A stretch of 64,000 bases of DNA from JAMXLO01 sp963794185 (GTDB lineage: Bacteria; Pseudomonadota; Alphaproteobacteria; Acetobacterales; Acetobacteraceae). Below, piece by piece: positions 8,262 to 18,323 of the stretch. Under the pieces are notes generated by a model that searched no databases, was not told the origin of the DNA, and was given only the letters and a program-made list of their open reading frames with translations. The stretch covers positions 1-64,000 of the forward strand of contig CAWCDM010000029.1 of the NCBI GenBank assembly GCA_963794185.1, in the 5' to 3' direction. The position numbers were made by a program, and so were the translations under genes. Position 1 is the stretch's first letter; every line of letters begins with the position of its first letter.

Positions 8262-10022
8262 ATGACGGACAGCCTTTTCGGCGCGGATTTCCAGCAGGTC
8301 TACAGCAATCCGGGACAGCTTTTTCCGTCGCCGGAAGACTGGCGGGATTGCCCGATCTATTTCCTCATGGTCGACCAATTCAACAACCCTGCCAAGGCGC
8401 CCAATCACCAGCCCTTCGATGACCCGAACTTCTATGCCTACCAGGGCGGGTCGTTCGACGGCGTTCGCGCCCAACTGGCGTATATCAAGAGCCTTGGTGC
8501 CGGCGCGATCTGGCTAAGCCCGGTTCTGAAGAACCGCATCGTCGACGAAGGGTCTTACCACGGCTACGGCATACACGATTTTCTCCATGCGAACCCGAGG
8601 TTCGCGTCCAATCCAGCGAACGCCGACGATGAACTGAGGGCACTCGTCGACGCCGCCCATCAGGCCGGTCTGTACGTCATATTCGACATCGTGCTGAACC
8701 ACGTGGGCGATGTGTTCGCCTATGATGCCGGCGGATCGCAGGCGTCCTTCAGCCCCACGCCGCTGCCAATTGAATGGCGGGATGCGGCCGGGAACCCGCG
8801 CGCGGACTGGCCGGTCATCGAGAGCATTCCGCTCCCACGTCCTGCCGATGCCGTTGTCTGGCCGAAGGAGCTGCAATTCAACGCCTACTTTCGCCGGCAA
8901 GGCACGCCGGCGCCCAACGGCGACGACACTGTCGGCGACTTCGCGTCGCTCAAGCAGTTGATGACCGAAAATTCCGCGGTGCAGAACGCTCTCATTCGGG
9001 CCTATCAGTACGTCATCGGCCGTTTTGACATCGATGGCTTCCGCATCGACACGCTGCGCTATCTCAAGGGTGGCCTGCCCCTGACATTCGGCAACGCCAT
9101 CCGGGAATACGCACTCAGCGTCGGCAAGAAGAATTTCTTCACGTTCGGCGAGGTCTGGACGTCGAACTCGGAGGCAGCCATCGCCAACTTCATCGGCCGC
9201 AATACGAACGAAGGGGGTGATCTGGTCGGGGTGGACGCGGCGCTCGACTATCCTCTGTTCGATTGCCTGAAAGCGACGGTCAAGGGGTTCACCAGTCCAG
9301 GCAGCGTCATCGCGATGTACCACACGCGCAAGGGAATCGAGAAGGACATTCTCAGTTCGCACGGCGACGCCACGCGGTACTTCGTCACCTTCCTCGACAA
9401 TCATGACGTGAAGGAGCGCCTGCGGCATTTCGACACCACCCAGCAACCGGCGCTCGATGATGAGGTAACACTGGGGTTGGCGTGCCTCGCCGCCCTGCCC
9501 GGAATTCCATGCGTCTATTATGGAACCGAGCAAGGCCTGCACGGCGCAGGCAGCGACCCTGCTGTCCGTGAAGCGCTCTGGGGAAGGCCCGGTTTCAGCA
9601 GCACGTCCAAGTTCTTTCAGGAGATCGCGCAGATCCTTGGAGTCCGGCAGACGGAGGCCGCCATGCGTTATGGCAGGTTCTATTTTCGCCAGCTTTCCGG
9701 GAACGGAACGGACTTCGGCTTCTCCTCATTCGCTCCTGGGGTGCTGGCATTCTCCCGCATCCTGAACGACAGAGAGGTGCTCACTGCCGCCAATTTTTCG
9801 AAGTCGGCGCCGCAGCAGCTTCACATCGCGGTCGACAGCACGCTCAGTCCGCCAGGGACCGCGTTAGGTACGCTTTATTCGAACAAGTCGCCGACCGTGT
9901 CGGCGGCAAGGACCGAGTGGCTCGCGAACGCTTCGGTCGCTCAACTGGATGGATCGACGAGCCGGGGAGTCAGCGCAACACTGGTGACTTTGGCGGCCGG
10001 AGAAGTTCAGATCCTCGGATAG
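8262..10022 (+). CDS. GH13 alpha-amylase family glycoside hydrolase
   Basis: 586 residues with the four conserved GH13 regions: region I FDIVLNH, region II GFRIDTLRY (nucleophile Asp263), region III FGEVW (acid/base Glu297), and region IV FLDNHD (Asp382). The opening CPIYFLMVDQF is typical of intracellular or periplasmic alpha-amylases and cyclomaltodextrinases. I see no signal peptide, so a cytoplasmic role in maltodextrin or trehalose-type metabolism is likely. A Shine-Dalgarno CGGAGGA at 8247-8254 supports the start. It stands alone, convergent with the amidase gene. Codon use looks less extreme in GC than the flanking genes, compatible with transfer but not measured. Confidence 0.9.
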   Translation: MTDSLFGADFQQVYSNPGQLFPSPEDWRDCPIYFLMVDQFNNPAKAPNHQPFDDPNFYAYQGGSFDGVRAQLAYIKSLGAGAIWLSPVLKNRIVDEGSYHGYGIHDFLHANPRFASNPANADDELRALVDAAHQAGLYVIFDIVLNHVGDVFAYDAGGSQASFSPTPLPIEWRDAAGNPRADWPVIESIPLPRPADAVVWPKELQFNAYFRRQGTPAPNGDDTVGDFASLKQLMTENSAVQNALIRAYQYVIGRFDIDGFRIDTLRYLKGGLPLTFGNAIREYALSVGKKNFFTFGEVWTSNSEAAIANFIGRNTNEGGDLVGVDAALDYPLFDCLKATVKGFTSPGSVIAMYHTRKGIEKDILSSHGDATRYFVTFLDNHDVKERLRHFDTTQQPALDDEVTLGLACLAALPGIPCVYYGTEQGLHGAGSDPAVREALWGRPGFSSTSKFFQEIAQILGVRQTEAAMRYGRFYFRQLSGNGTDFGFSSFAPGVLAFSRILNDREVLTAANFSKSAPQQLHIAVDSTLSPPGTALGTLYSNKSPTVSAARTEWLANASVAQLDGSTSRGVSATLVTLAAGEVQILG

Positions 10023-10100
10023 CGGACTCCCGTTTGTAGTACACTCACCAATCGTCGCCCGCCCTGCGGCCTATCCACTCGGCTGCGGTGGCGGCAATTT

Positions 10101-11504
10101 TCACGCGGCTTCCTGCATGACAAGTGAGGGACGGCGCTTGCGCGTCGCGACCGCCGTCTCATAGGCGTGCGCCGCCTGGAACAGCATGGGCTCCGCGAAC
10201 GGCTTCGCGATGAGCTGGATGCACACCGGCAGACCGCCCGCGCCGAAGCCGCTGCACACGCTCATCGCCGGATAGCCGGTGAGGTTGAACGGAATGGTCA
10301 GCGACGGCTTCTCCAACGTGGCCCATTTCGGCACCTCCGTGATGCGCGGCGCCTCGGCGACCTGCGACGCCGACACCAGGATGTCGATCCCCGCCATCGC
10401 CGCCTTCAGTTCCAGGCACAGCTCGCGGCGACGGCGCAGCGCCTGCACGTAATCCGTGGCGCGGATGAAGCCGCCCAGCGCCAGCCGGTCGCGGAACAGC
10501 TCGCCGTAGTCGTTGAAGCGCGTCTTCATCCACGGCTCATGGATGGCATAGGCCTCGGACGTCAGGATAAGCCAGCCGCACGCATGATATTCGTCGAGCG
10601 GTGACAGCTTTACCTCGCTGATCTGCGCGCCGAGATGTTCGAACACATCGAGCGAATGATTGATGCCCGCGAGCGTGGCTGGGCTGACCGGGCTGTCGGT
10701 CTCGAAGAAATGCCGCACCACGCCGACGCGCAGCCCCTTCGCGCCCTTGGCGAGATCGGCGGTGAAGTCGGGCACCGGACGATCCGCACTTGCAGGATCG
10801 GTCGCGTCGTAACCGGCCATCGCCTGCAGCAGCAGCGCGCAGTCCTCGACCGTCCATGCCAGCGAGCCGGCGTGGTCCATCGAGAACGACAGCGGCAGCA
10901 CGCCGGCGCGGCTGACCAGGCCATAGGTGGGTTTGATGCCGGCGATGCCGCACAGCGCGGCGGGCCCGCGGATCGAGCCGCCGGTGTCCGAGCCGGTGCC
11001 GCCGAGGATCATGCCGGCCGCAACCGCCGCGCCGGTGCCGGACGAAGAGCCGCCGGTGAAGTGCTCCGGGTTCCACGGATTGCGCGGCGGCGGCCAGGGC
11101 ACGTCGAACGAAGGTCCGCCCATCGCGAACTCATGCGTCGCCAGCTTGCCCATCATCACCGTGCCGGCCTCGGCCCATTTGCGCACCACCGTGGCATCGC
11201 GCTCCGGCACGTTGTGTTCGAGCAGCCTGGAATGCCCGGTCGTGCGGATGCCGGCGGTGTTGTAGATATCCTTGTGGCCGATCGGGATGCCGTCGAGCGG
11301 CCCGCGCGACAGCCCCGCCATGATGCGCGCTTCGGCCGCGCGTGCATCGGCCATGGCACGTTCCTGCGTCGGCAGGATGAAGGCGTGCAGCGTGTCGTCG
11401 AGCTGCTTGACGCGATCCAGGCAGGCCTGGGTCAGCTCGACCGGCGAGATCTGCTTCGCCGCGATCTGCCGCGAAGCTTCGGCGATAGTCAGTATTGGGT
11501 CCAT
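10101..11504 (-). CDS. Amidase (amidase signature family)
   Basis: 467-residue amidase-signature enzyme with the Ser-cisSer-Lys triad in place: Lys78 (IGHKDI), the GGSSSG loop at 151-156, and nucleophile Ser177 in DTGGS. The family hydrolyses amides, carbamoyl compounds and, as GatA, glutamine. The small AtzG/GatC-like protein encoded just upstream overlaps it (TGATG; a GTG three bases earlier is also possible), recalling AtzE-AtzG, the heteromeric 1-carboxybiuret hydrolase. It is the last gene of the ABC-transporter operon, which suggests it acts on the imported compound. Substrate not determinable. Confidence 0.9.
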   Translation of the reverse strand: MDPILTIAEASRQIAAKQISPVELTQACLDRVKQLDDTLHAFILPTQERAMADARAAEARIMAGLSRGPLDGIPIGHKDIYNTAGIRTTGHSRLLEHNVPERDATVVRKWAEAGTVMMGKLATHEFAMGGPSFDVPWPPPRNPWNPEHFTGGSSSGTGAAVAAGMILGGTGSDTGGSIRGPAALCGIAGIKPTYGLVSRAGVLPLSFSMDHAGSLAWTVEDCALLLQAMAGYDATDPASADRPVPDFTADLAKGAKGLRVGVVRHFFETDSPVSPATLAGINHSLDVFEHLGAQISEVKLSPLDEYHACGWLILTSEAYAIHEPWMKTRFNDYGELFRDRLALGGFIRATDYVQALRRRRELCLELKAAMAGIDILVSASQVAEAPRITEVPKWATLEKPSLTIPFNLTGYPAMSVCSGFGAGGLPVCIQLIAKPFAEPMLFQAAHAYETAVATRKRRPSLVMQEAA

Positions 11505-11692
11505 CACCGCACCTCCGGGATGAAGATGTGCGCAGGCTCTGCGGCAAGCGGCATCGGCCTGTTCACCCGCGCTATCATGCCTTCGAGCATCCAGTATGCG
11601 TCGTAGAGCGTGCGCTTCTGCTCCGCACTGAGCGGCAGGCCGGTCTGCGCCACCATGACGTCGAATTCCGCTTCACTGATGCTGGTCTTCAT
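11504..11692 (-). CDS. AtzG/GatC-like small partner of the amidase
   Basis: 62 residues, helical, with a C-terminal pattern of hydrophobic residues and PMPLAAEPAHIF that resembles the belt segment of GatC and AtzG, small proteins that wrap around their amidase partners. Overlaps of a few bases on both sides (stop of the ATP-binding gene upstream, start of the amidase downstream) mean it is translated with them. Assignment rests on size, position and the EPA motif rather than strong similarity. Confidence 0.65.
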   Translation of the reverse strand: MKTSISEAEFDVMVAQTGLPLSAEQKRTLYDAYWMLEGMIARVNRPMPLAAEPAHIFIPEVR

Positions 11693-12708
11693 GCGGACAC
11701 CTCATTGGTTGCCTGAGCGGGAATCGGGGCGGCGGCCCGCACGCAGCGGGCCATCGCGCCGGTCGGCGACATTATCTCCGGTATTTCACCGTGCGTGCAG
11801 ATCTCGGCGGCGTAGCGGCAGCGCGGGGCGAAGGCACAGCCCGGCGGAACCTGCGCCAGCGCCGGCGGCGCTCCCGGGATCGTTTCGAGCACCCGCCCGC
11901 GCAGCCCACCATGGACCGTCGAGGCCAGCAATCCCTGCGTATAGGGATGGCGCGGCGCGCGCATGATCTCGCGGGCGGTGCCGGTCTCCACGAAGCGCCC
12001 GGCATACATCACCGCGATGCGGTCGGAGATTTCCGCCGCCGCGCCGACATCGTGCGTGACGAACACGATCGCCATGCCGAGTTCCTGCTGCAACTGGCGC
12101 AGCAGCAGCAGGATTTGAATCTGCACCGACACGTCGAGCGCGGTGGTCGGCTCGTCGGCCAGCAGCACGCTGGGCGAGCAGGCCAGCGCGAGCGCGATCA
12201 TCGCGCGCTGCCGCATGCCGCCGGACAGCTCGTGCGGATAGTTCTTCAAGCGCCGTGCCGCGGATGGAATCTTCACATGGTCGAGCAGGTCCAACGCTCG
12301 CCGCATCGCCGCGCGCCGGCCGAGGCCCTCGTGCTGGACGATCGTTTCGGCGATCTGGGCGCCGATGGTATAGACGGGGTCGAGCGCCGCCATCGGCTCC
12401 TGGAAGATCATCGAGATTTCTCCCCCGCGCAGCTTCGCCAGCTCCTCGGGTGGAAGCGCAAGAATCTCCCGCCCGTGCAGCCACACATCGCCGGCCACTT
12501 CGGCATAGGCCGGCAGCAGTCCCATCAATGCCTTGAGGCTGACGCTCTTGCCGGAACCCGATTCTCCCAGAATCGTCAACGTCTCGCCGCGCGCCAGCGC
12601 GAACGAAACGCCGTTCACCGCGGCCACGTCCATGCCGCGACGACGGAACCGCACCGTGAGGTCCTCAACCCGCAAGGCTGGCGGAGCCGGTGGCATGATG
12701 TCAGGCAT
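11689..12708 (-). CDS. Oligopeptide-type ABC transporter ATP-binding protein (DppD/OppD-like)
   Basis: 339-residue nucleotide-binding subunit of an inner-membrane peptide/nickel-type importer. Walker A is GESGSGKS, Q-loop in MIFQEPMAALDP, signature LSGGMRQR, Walker B LLADEPTTALD, and the H-loop is in FVTHD. The C-terminal Cys-containing region (CAFAPRCRYAAEIC) is the oligopeptide-dipeptide transporter extension, which can hold an iron-sulphur cluster in relatives. The start at 12708 (MPDIMPP) overlaps the stop of the companion ATPase by 8 bases; a longer start at 12837 would run in a frame that is not family-like. Confidence 0.9.
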   Translation of the reverse strand: MPDIMPPAPPALRVEDLTVRFRRRGMDVAAVNGVSFALARGETLTILGESGSGKSVSLKALMGLLPAYAEVAGDVWLHGREILALPPEELAKLRGGEISMIFQEPMAALDPVYTIGAQIAETIVQHEGLGRRAAMRRALDLLDHVKIPSAARRLKNYPHELSGGMRQRAMIALALACSPSVLLADEPTTALDVSVQIQILLLLRQLQQELGMAIVFVTHDVGAAAEISDRIAVMYAGRFVETGTAREIMRAPRHPYTQGLLASTVHGGLRGRVLETIPGAPPALAQVPPGCAFAPRCRYAAEICTHGEIPEIMSPTGAMARCVRAAAPIPAQATNEVSA

Positions 12709-13751
12709 GGAGCACCGCCCTCGCCTGCTGCGCCTCCGGCAGATGGCAGGCGACGAGATGCTCGGTCGTGCCGTCCGCGGCCTGATCAAGCGGCGCGGCC
12801 AGCAGCGGCACTGCTTCGGCACAGATCGCCTGGGCAAACGCGCAGCGCGTGCGGAAGCGGCAACCGGACGGCGGATTGATCGGATTGGGCGGATCGCCGG
12901 TCAGCGGCATCTCGGTGGTGCGCCGATCCGGATCGAGCGTCGGCTTCGAGGCAAACAAGGCGCGCGTATAAGGATGGCGCGGTCGCGCATAGATCGCCTC
13001 GACTGGTCCGGTCTCCACGACGCGCCCAAGATACATGACCAGAATGCGGTCGCTGACATATTCGACAACGTTCAGGTCGTGGCTGATGAACAGATACGTA
13101 AGGCTGAACCGTTCCTTCAGCTCGGACAGCAGGTTCAGCACCTGCGCCTCGATCGACTTGTCGAGCGCTGACACCGCCTCGTCCAGGATCACCATGCGCG
13201 GCTCCAGCGCGAGCGCGCGGGCGATGTTCACCCGCTGGCGCTGACCGCCGGACAGTTCATGCGGATAGCGCCGCGCGTATTGCAGCGGGTTGAGGCCGAC
13301 CTGCGCCAGCAGTCCTTCGGCGCGCTCGCGCCGCCTCCTTGCCGGGGAGCCCGTGCATGCGCGGCGCATAGGCGATGCTCTCCGCCATGGTCATGCGCGG
13401 GTTCAGCGAGGAATAGCTGTCCTGGAATACCATCTGCATCTGCCGGCGCATGGCATTCACCGTGATGCCGTGGCGGTCGCCGACCGGATCGCCGTCGAAC
13501 ACCACGCCGCCCGCATCCGGCTCGATCAGGCGCATCAGCAGCCGCGCGGTGGTGGATTTGCCGCAGCCGGATTCGCCGACGATGCCGAGGGTCTCGCCCT
13601 TGCGGACGGAGAACGACACGTCGTCCACCGCCTGTACGGTGGCAACCTGGCGGTTCAGCAGCCCGCCGCGCACCGGAAAATGCTTGCGCAGGCCTTCGAC
13701 AAGCAGCAGGGGCTGTGCGGGGCCACCGCGGTCACGGGCATCGCTCAGCAT
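12701..13751 (-). CDS. Oligopeptide-type ABC transporter ATP-binding protein (DppF/OppF-like), frameshifted
   Basis: Second nucleotide-binding subunit, read in two frames. Residues before the shift contain Walker A GESGCGKS and MQMVFQDSYSSLNPR; after it come LSGGQRQR, the Walker B VILDEAVSALD, FISHDLNVVEY and the Cys-rich C-terminal extension. Note Ala rather than Pro after DE in Walker B, seen in some DppF proteins. The frame changes between about 13325 and 13345 (around GKEAAR/ERAEGLL) by one base. No other defect is seen, so I treat it as one gene with a probable sequence error. It follows the permease gene downstream of a repeat at 13772-13854. Confidence 0.85.
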
Positions 13752-13771
13752 CTGCGCATGCCCAGTATAGG

Positions 13772-13854
13772 TTCACCACAAAGACACGAAGGCACGAAGT
13801 GGATTAAAATAGCGCTTCGCGCTTTGCTTCGTGTCTTCGTGTATTTGTGGTGAA
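13772..13854. repeat. Inverted repeat of the CACCACAAAGACACGAAGG type
   Basis: The left arm 13772-13799 (TTCACCACAAAGACACGAAG...) and right arm 13827-13854 are near reverse complements of 28 bases, with a short AT-rich centre, giving a long hairpin between the permease and ATPase genes of the ABC operon. The same family of words occurs at 48428-48520 and in many unrelated bacterial genomes. It may attenuate expression of the distal genes. Confidence 0.8.
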
Positions 13855-13860
13855 TTCTTT

Positions 13861-14740
13861 TCACTTGTTCAGCCTCACATCCATCGCGCTGACGAAACCC
13901 GTCGCTCATCAGGTTGAAGCACATCGAGGTGATGAAGATCATCGCGCCCGGCAGCGCCGCGACATAGGGCTGCACGTAGATCGCCTGGCGCAGCGAGTTC
14001 AGCATCAGCCCCCATTCCGCCTGCGGCGGCGTGACGCCAAGTCCGAGAAAGCTCAACCCGGCCGACAGGATGATGGACACGCTGATCAGGCTGGTGGCGT
14101 AGACCATGATGGGCCCGAGCACATTGGCCAGCACATGGTGCCGGATGATCTGCATCGTCGTGGTGCCCGACGCTCGTGCCGCCTCGACAAAATCCAGCTG
14201 CCGCGCCTGCGTCGTCACGGTTTCCGAGATCCGCACCATCGGCGGGATGAACACCACCGACAGCGCCAGGATCGAATTCGACAGCCCGTTGCCGAGCAGG
14301 CCGCAGATCGCGATCGCCAGCAGGATGGACGGGAACGCGTAGAACACGTCCATCGTGCGCATGATCAGCGTGCCGATCAGCCCGCCCGCATAACCCGCCA
14401 GGATGCCGAGGAAGCCGCCGATCGTCAGCGAGATCGTCACCGGCAGGATCCCGGCGAGCAGCGAAAGCCGGCCGCCGTAGCATAGCCTCGCCCAGAGATC
14501 GCGGCCGGTCTCGTCGGTGCCCAGCCAGTGTCCCGGCGTGCCGATCGGCTTCAGGCGCGCCAGCACGCTGCCGGCGTACGGATCGGCGCCCGCCACCAGC
14601 GGCGCGCCCAGCGAGATGAAGACGATGCCGAGCAGGACCAGCGTGACCGCGATGGTGACCGGATCGCGCGACAGGCGCTGCGCCACCGACTTCCAGTAAC
14701 CTGGGCGTCGGTGCGGCCAGTGCCGCGTCGATGGAAACAT
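13861..14740 (-). CDS. Oligopeptide-type ABC permease (DppC-like), frameshift at the C-terminus
   Basis: Inner-membrane permease with the OppC N-terminal segment, GTDETGRDLWARLCYGGR loop, about five or six membrane helices and the EAA loop (EAARASGTTTMQIIRHHV). A one-base insertion near 13891 throws the last residues out of frame; dropping it gives a normal ending (FRSAMDVRLNK, stop at 13861) instead of a 43-residue tail through the repeat. The N-terminus is also uncertain: an ATG at 14781 with a good GGGAG ribosome binding site opens a different frame (MSQATIDLVRRERG), so a second indel near 14745 is possible and the protein may begin there. Confidence 0.85.
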
Positions 14741-14798
14741 CCGCGTTCCCGTCTGACGAGATCGATTGTCGCCTGCGACATGGTGCGCTCGCTCCCGT

Positions 14799-15737
14799 TC
14801 AGCGCCGGATGCGCGGATCGATCGCCGCCTGGGCGATGTCCACCAGCAGATTGAGCACGACGAAGAAGGCGGCGAGCACCAGGATCGTCGCCTGCAGCAC
14901 CGGGATGTCGCGGCGGAAGATCGCCAGGTTCAGCAGATTGCCGGAGCCCGGCCAGTTGAACACGGTCTCCACCAGGATCGAGCCGCCGAGCAGATAGCCG
15001 AACTGCAGGCCCATCAGCGCCAGCACCGGCGGAGCGGCGTTCTTGCAGACGTGGCGGATCACCGGCCAGCGCGTCAGCCCCTTGGCGGTGAGCGCGCCGA
15101 CGAATTCCTGGCCCAGGATCTCCAGCACGGTGGCGCGTACCAAACGGGCGATGACGCCCATCGGAATGAGCGAGAGCGTCACCACCGGCAGCACGAGATA
15201 CTCCAGTCGGTCATAGAGCGGCAGCGAGTCGTCTCCCATGCCCTGCGCCGGCAGCCAGTCATGCAGCACGGCACAGGCAAGCACGAGCACGATGGCGCAC
15301 CAGTAATGCGGCAGGCTGACGCCGGTGGTGGCGATGGCGGAGAACAGCTTGTCCGGCCAGCGGCCGTGAAACGTGGCCGCGAGCAGGCCGCAGCCGATGC
15401 CGAGCGAAAACCCGAGCATGGCGGCAAGGATCGCGAGGATGAAGGTGTTGCCGAGTGCGGCGACAAGCTGGCCCCACACCGGCGTCGCGTTGAACACCGA
15501 CAGGCCGAAGTCGCCGCGCAGCGCCCGGCCGAGCCAGAGCAGGTATTGCACGTGCAGCGGCTTGTCGAAGCCGAATGCGGCCTTCATCTGCGCGATCACG
15601 TCGGGCGAGGCCTCCGGCGGCATCAGCATATCGATCGGGTTGCCGGGCACGATGTGGACCAGGCCGAAGACGACGAGCGACACGCCCAGCAGGATGGGAA
15701 TGGCCTGGATGATGCGGCGGGCGGCGAAGATGAGCAT
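14799..15737 (-). CDS. Oligopeptide-type ABC permease (DppB-like)
   Basis: 312 residues, intact. It begins with the DppB/OppB signature (first helix ILLGVSLVVFGLVHIVPGNP), has about six membrane helices and the EAA loop (GALTAKGLTRWPVIRHV), and ends in DPRIRR, the usual DppB finish. The start at 15737 was preferred because 20 codons upstream look unlike the family. First gene of the leftward operon (permease, permease, ATPase, ATPase, AtzG-like, amidase). Confidence 0.9.
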   Translation of the reverse strand: MLIFAARRIIQAIPILLGVSLVVFGLVHIVPGNPIDMLMPPEASPDVIAQMKAAFGFDKPLHVQYLLWLGRALRGDFGLSVFNATPVWGQLVAALGNTFILAILAAMLGFSLGIGCGLLAATFHGRWPDKLFSAIATTGVSLPHYWCAIVLVLACAVLHDWLPAQGMGDDSLPLYDRLEYLVLPVVTLSLIPMGVIARLVRATVLEILGQEFVGALTAKGLTRWPVIRHVCKNAAPPVLALMGLQFGYLLGGSILVETVFNWPGSGNLLNLAIFRRDIPVLQATILVLAAFFVVLNLLVDIAQAAIDPRIRR

Positions 15738-15849
15738 GGTCACGGGCTCCCGGCGCAGCGGCTTGTCTATGCTGCATCGCAGCATTATGCCCATCATCCA
15801 CGCAAGCCGCCACCCTGTCCATGGGATTTATGGCCTAAAATTTGCGCAT

Positions 15850-15879
15850 TTGCATTTTTCTGATCCCCGACGTTACAAT
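15850..15879 (+). promoter_or_regulatory. Candidate sigma-70 promoter for the isochorismatase-like gene
   Basis: TTGCAT (15850-15855) and TACAAT (15874-15879) are separated by 18 bases in the most AT-rich part of the 187-base divergent region between the permease and hydrolase genes, 45 bases before the ATG. Confidence 0.4.
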
Positions 15880-15924
15880 GCTGCGTCGCACCATGACAGG
15901 GATGCAAACATAGCGAGGCAAAAC

Positions 15925-16668
15925 ATGCACAAGTCGGCAATCCACCCCGATGTCGTCCGTCGTGCGACCGAACGCCGCGGTGGGCTCCGCGTGTTCGATA
16001 GCCTCATATCTAAGCGTACTGCCCATATTGTGGTCGATCTGCAGAACGGCTTCATGGCGCCCGGCCAGGTCGCCGAGATCGCCACCGCACGCGAGATCGT
16101 CCCCAACGTCAACCGGATCAGCGCGGCGCTGCGCAAGGCCGGAGCGCTCGTCGTCTACATCCAGAACACATTCGATGCGGTCGCCGTCGCCACATGGTCG
16201 ACCTTCTTCGAGCATTTCTGCAGTCCCGAACGCCGGGAGCGCATGATCGACACCTTCTGGCCTGGCACATTCGGCCATGCGATCTGGCCGGGCCTCGATG
16301 TGCTGCCGCAGGACCTCAAGGTGCAGAAGCGCCGCTTCGGCGCCTTCGCGCCGGGCTCGTCCGATCTGCACGCGATCCTGCAGCAGCGCGGCATCGACAC
16401 GCTGATCATCACCGGCACCGCGACGCAGGTCTGCTGCGAGTTCACCGCGCGCGACGCGATGATGCTGAACTACAAGGTGTTCTTCATCGCCGACGGCAAC
16501 GCGACGTTCAATGACGACGAGCACAACGCAACCCTCTCGGCGATGGCGCACGCGTTCTGCGACGTGATCGATACCGACACGATGGTCGGGATGATCGACC
16601 GCGCCGGCGCCACCGCGAAGACCGAAACGGCAATGGCAATCGCGGTCGCTGTCTTCGCCGAGAACTGA
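15925..16668 (+). CDS. Isochorismatase-family cysteine hydrolase
   Basis: 247 residues with the family catalytic triad: Asp38 (IVVDLQNGF), Lys135 (QKRRFGAF) and Cys170 (TGTATQVCCE). Relatives include nicotinamidase, RutB (ureidoacrylate hydrolase), biuret hydrolase and N-carbamoylsarcosine amidase. The divergent neighbours, an amidase with AtzG-like partner and a peptide-type transporter, recall the biuret and cyanurate pathways, where an isochorismatase-fold hydrolase and an AtzE/AtzG amidase act in sequence, but the sequence does not prove this. The next gene downstream encodes the transporter's binding protein. Confidence 0.85.
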   Translation: MHKSAIHPDVVRRATERRGGLRVFDSLISKRTAHIVVDLQNGFMAPGQVAEIATAREIVPNVNRISAALRKAGALVVYIQNTFDAVAVATWSTFFEHFCSPERRERMIDTFWPGTFGHAIWPGLDVLPQDLKVQKRRFGAFAPGSSDLHAILQQRGIDTLIITGTATQVCCEFTARDAMMLNYKVFFIADGNATFNDDEHNATLSAMAHAFCDVIDTDTMVGMIDRAGATAKTETAMAIAVAVFAEN

Positions 16669-16699
16669 TCCGGACGTCTGCCAACCCACCCAACAATGA

Positions 16700-18308
16700 A
16701 TGGACAGCTCGATGTTCACCAGGCGAGGCTTCATCGCGGCGGCAGGCGCCGCGGCACTTCCCGGACTGCCGGCGACGGCCGCCGTTCCGCAGATCCTTCG
16801 CATCGGCATGACCGCGGCAGATCTGCCGACCACCCACGGCATTCCCAACAACGGCGGCGAAGGGTTCCGCTTCCTCGGCTATCCCGCCTACGACTCGATC
16901 ATCAACTGGGACTTCACGCACACCGACAAGCTTGCCGACATCGCGCCCGGGCTGTTCACCGCCTGGCATGCCGACGAGACCAATCCGCTGCGCTGGATCT
17001 GCGACGTTCGCCAGGGCGTGAAGTTCCATGACGGCTCGGAGTTCAACGCCGATGCGGTGATCTGGAACTTCCGCCGCATCTACGACGACAAGTCGCCGCA
17101 GTACGATGCGCCGGCCGCGCCGATCGTGCGCGCCACCGTGTCGATGGTGGATGCGTTCGAGAAGGTCGACGACAAGACCGTCGTCATCACCACCAAGTAT
17201 CCGTTCAGCTTCCTGCCCTATCTGCTGACCCGCGTGCTGATCGCCAGCCCGACGCAATGGGAGAAGGTCGAAGAGCTGGGCAGAGTTCGCCAAGCAGCCC
17301 TCAGGCACGGGGCCGTTCAAGATCACCAAGGTCGTGGCCGGCCAGTACGCCGAGATGTCGCGCAACGAGGATTACTGGGACAAGGCACGCATCCCGAAGC
17401 TCGACAAGATGATCGTCTATCCGATGCCGGAATCCACCACGCGCGTCGCGGCGCTGCGTTCGGGCCAGGTGGACTGGATCGAGGTGCCGCCGCCGGATTC
17501 TATCCCGTCGCTGAAGCAGGCGGGGCTGCAGGTCAGCCTGTGGCCGTATCCGCACACCTACCCCTATGCGCTGAGCTGCCTGGACGGCTCGCCGTTCAAG
17601 GACGTGCGCGTGCGCCAGGCGATCAACTACGCCGTCGATCGCGAGGGCATGTGCAAGATGCTGAACGGTTCGGCCAAGCCGGCGATGGGGCTCTATCCGC
17701 CGGACAACCCGATCTTCGGCACGCCGAAGAACCGCTACGGCTACGATCCCGACCGGGCGAGGGCGCTGCTGAAGGAGGCCGGCTACGGCCCCGACAATCC
17801 GGTGAAGGCGAAGATCATGATCTCCACGTCGGGGTCGGGACAGATGATGCCGATCCCGATGAACGAGTTCATGCAGCAGGGCTTCAAGGCCGTCGGCATG
17901 GACATCGAATTCGACGTGGTCGAGTGGGGCACGATGCTGGTCGCCGTGCGCAATGCGCCGACCGCGCCGCAGTCGCACGGCGATCACGGCATCAACATAA
18001 GTCTGAGCTACACCGATCCCTCGTCCATGTTCCGCTACTACGCGATCGATAGCTTCTCGCCCACCAACTACAACTGGGGGCACTGGAGCAATCAGGCGTT
18101 CACCGATTTGGTGAAGCAGGCGCAGGCGACATTCGATCCGGCGGAGCAGACGAGACTGCTGGCGCAGGCCCACGCGATCGTGGTGGACGAGGCGCCGTGG
18201 CTGTTCATCGTGCACGACCTGAATCCGCGGGCGATGTCAAAGAAGGTGACGGGATTCCATCCGGCGCAGAGCTGGTATCAGGACTTCACGCAGATCACGA
18301 TGAGCTGA
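16700..18308 (+). CDS. ABC transporter substrate-binding protein (SBP family 5), frameshifted
   Basis: Periplasmic dipeptide/oligopeptide-type binding protein of about 535 residues. The N-terminus MFTRRGFIAAAGAAAL is a twin-arginine signal. Typical SBP_bac_5 segments follow: VRQGVKFHDGSEFNADAV before the shift and VRQAINYAVDREGM and RARALLKEAGY after it. The frame breaks at the GGG at 17278-17280; with two Gs it reads EELAEFAKQPSGTGPFKITK, exactly as relatives do. It most likely feeds the divergently encoded permeases; it has no other partner nearby. Confidence 0.9.
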
Positions 18309-18323
18309 GGCTTCGACCCAGGC

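Noticed and set aside
10635..11606. 323-codon open frame antisense to the first amidase
   Set aside because: Shadow frame; the amidase triad is on the other strand.
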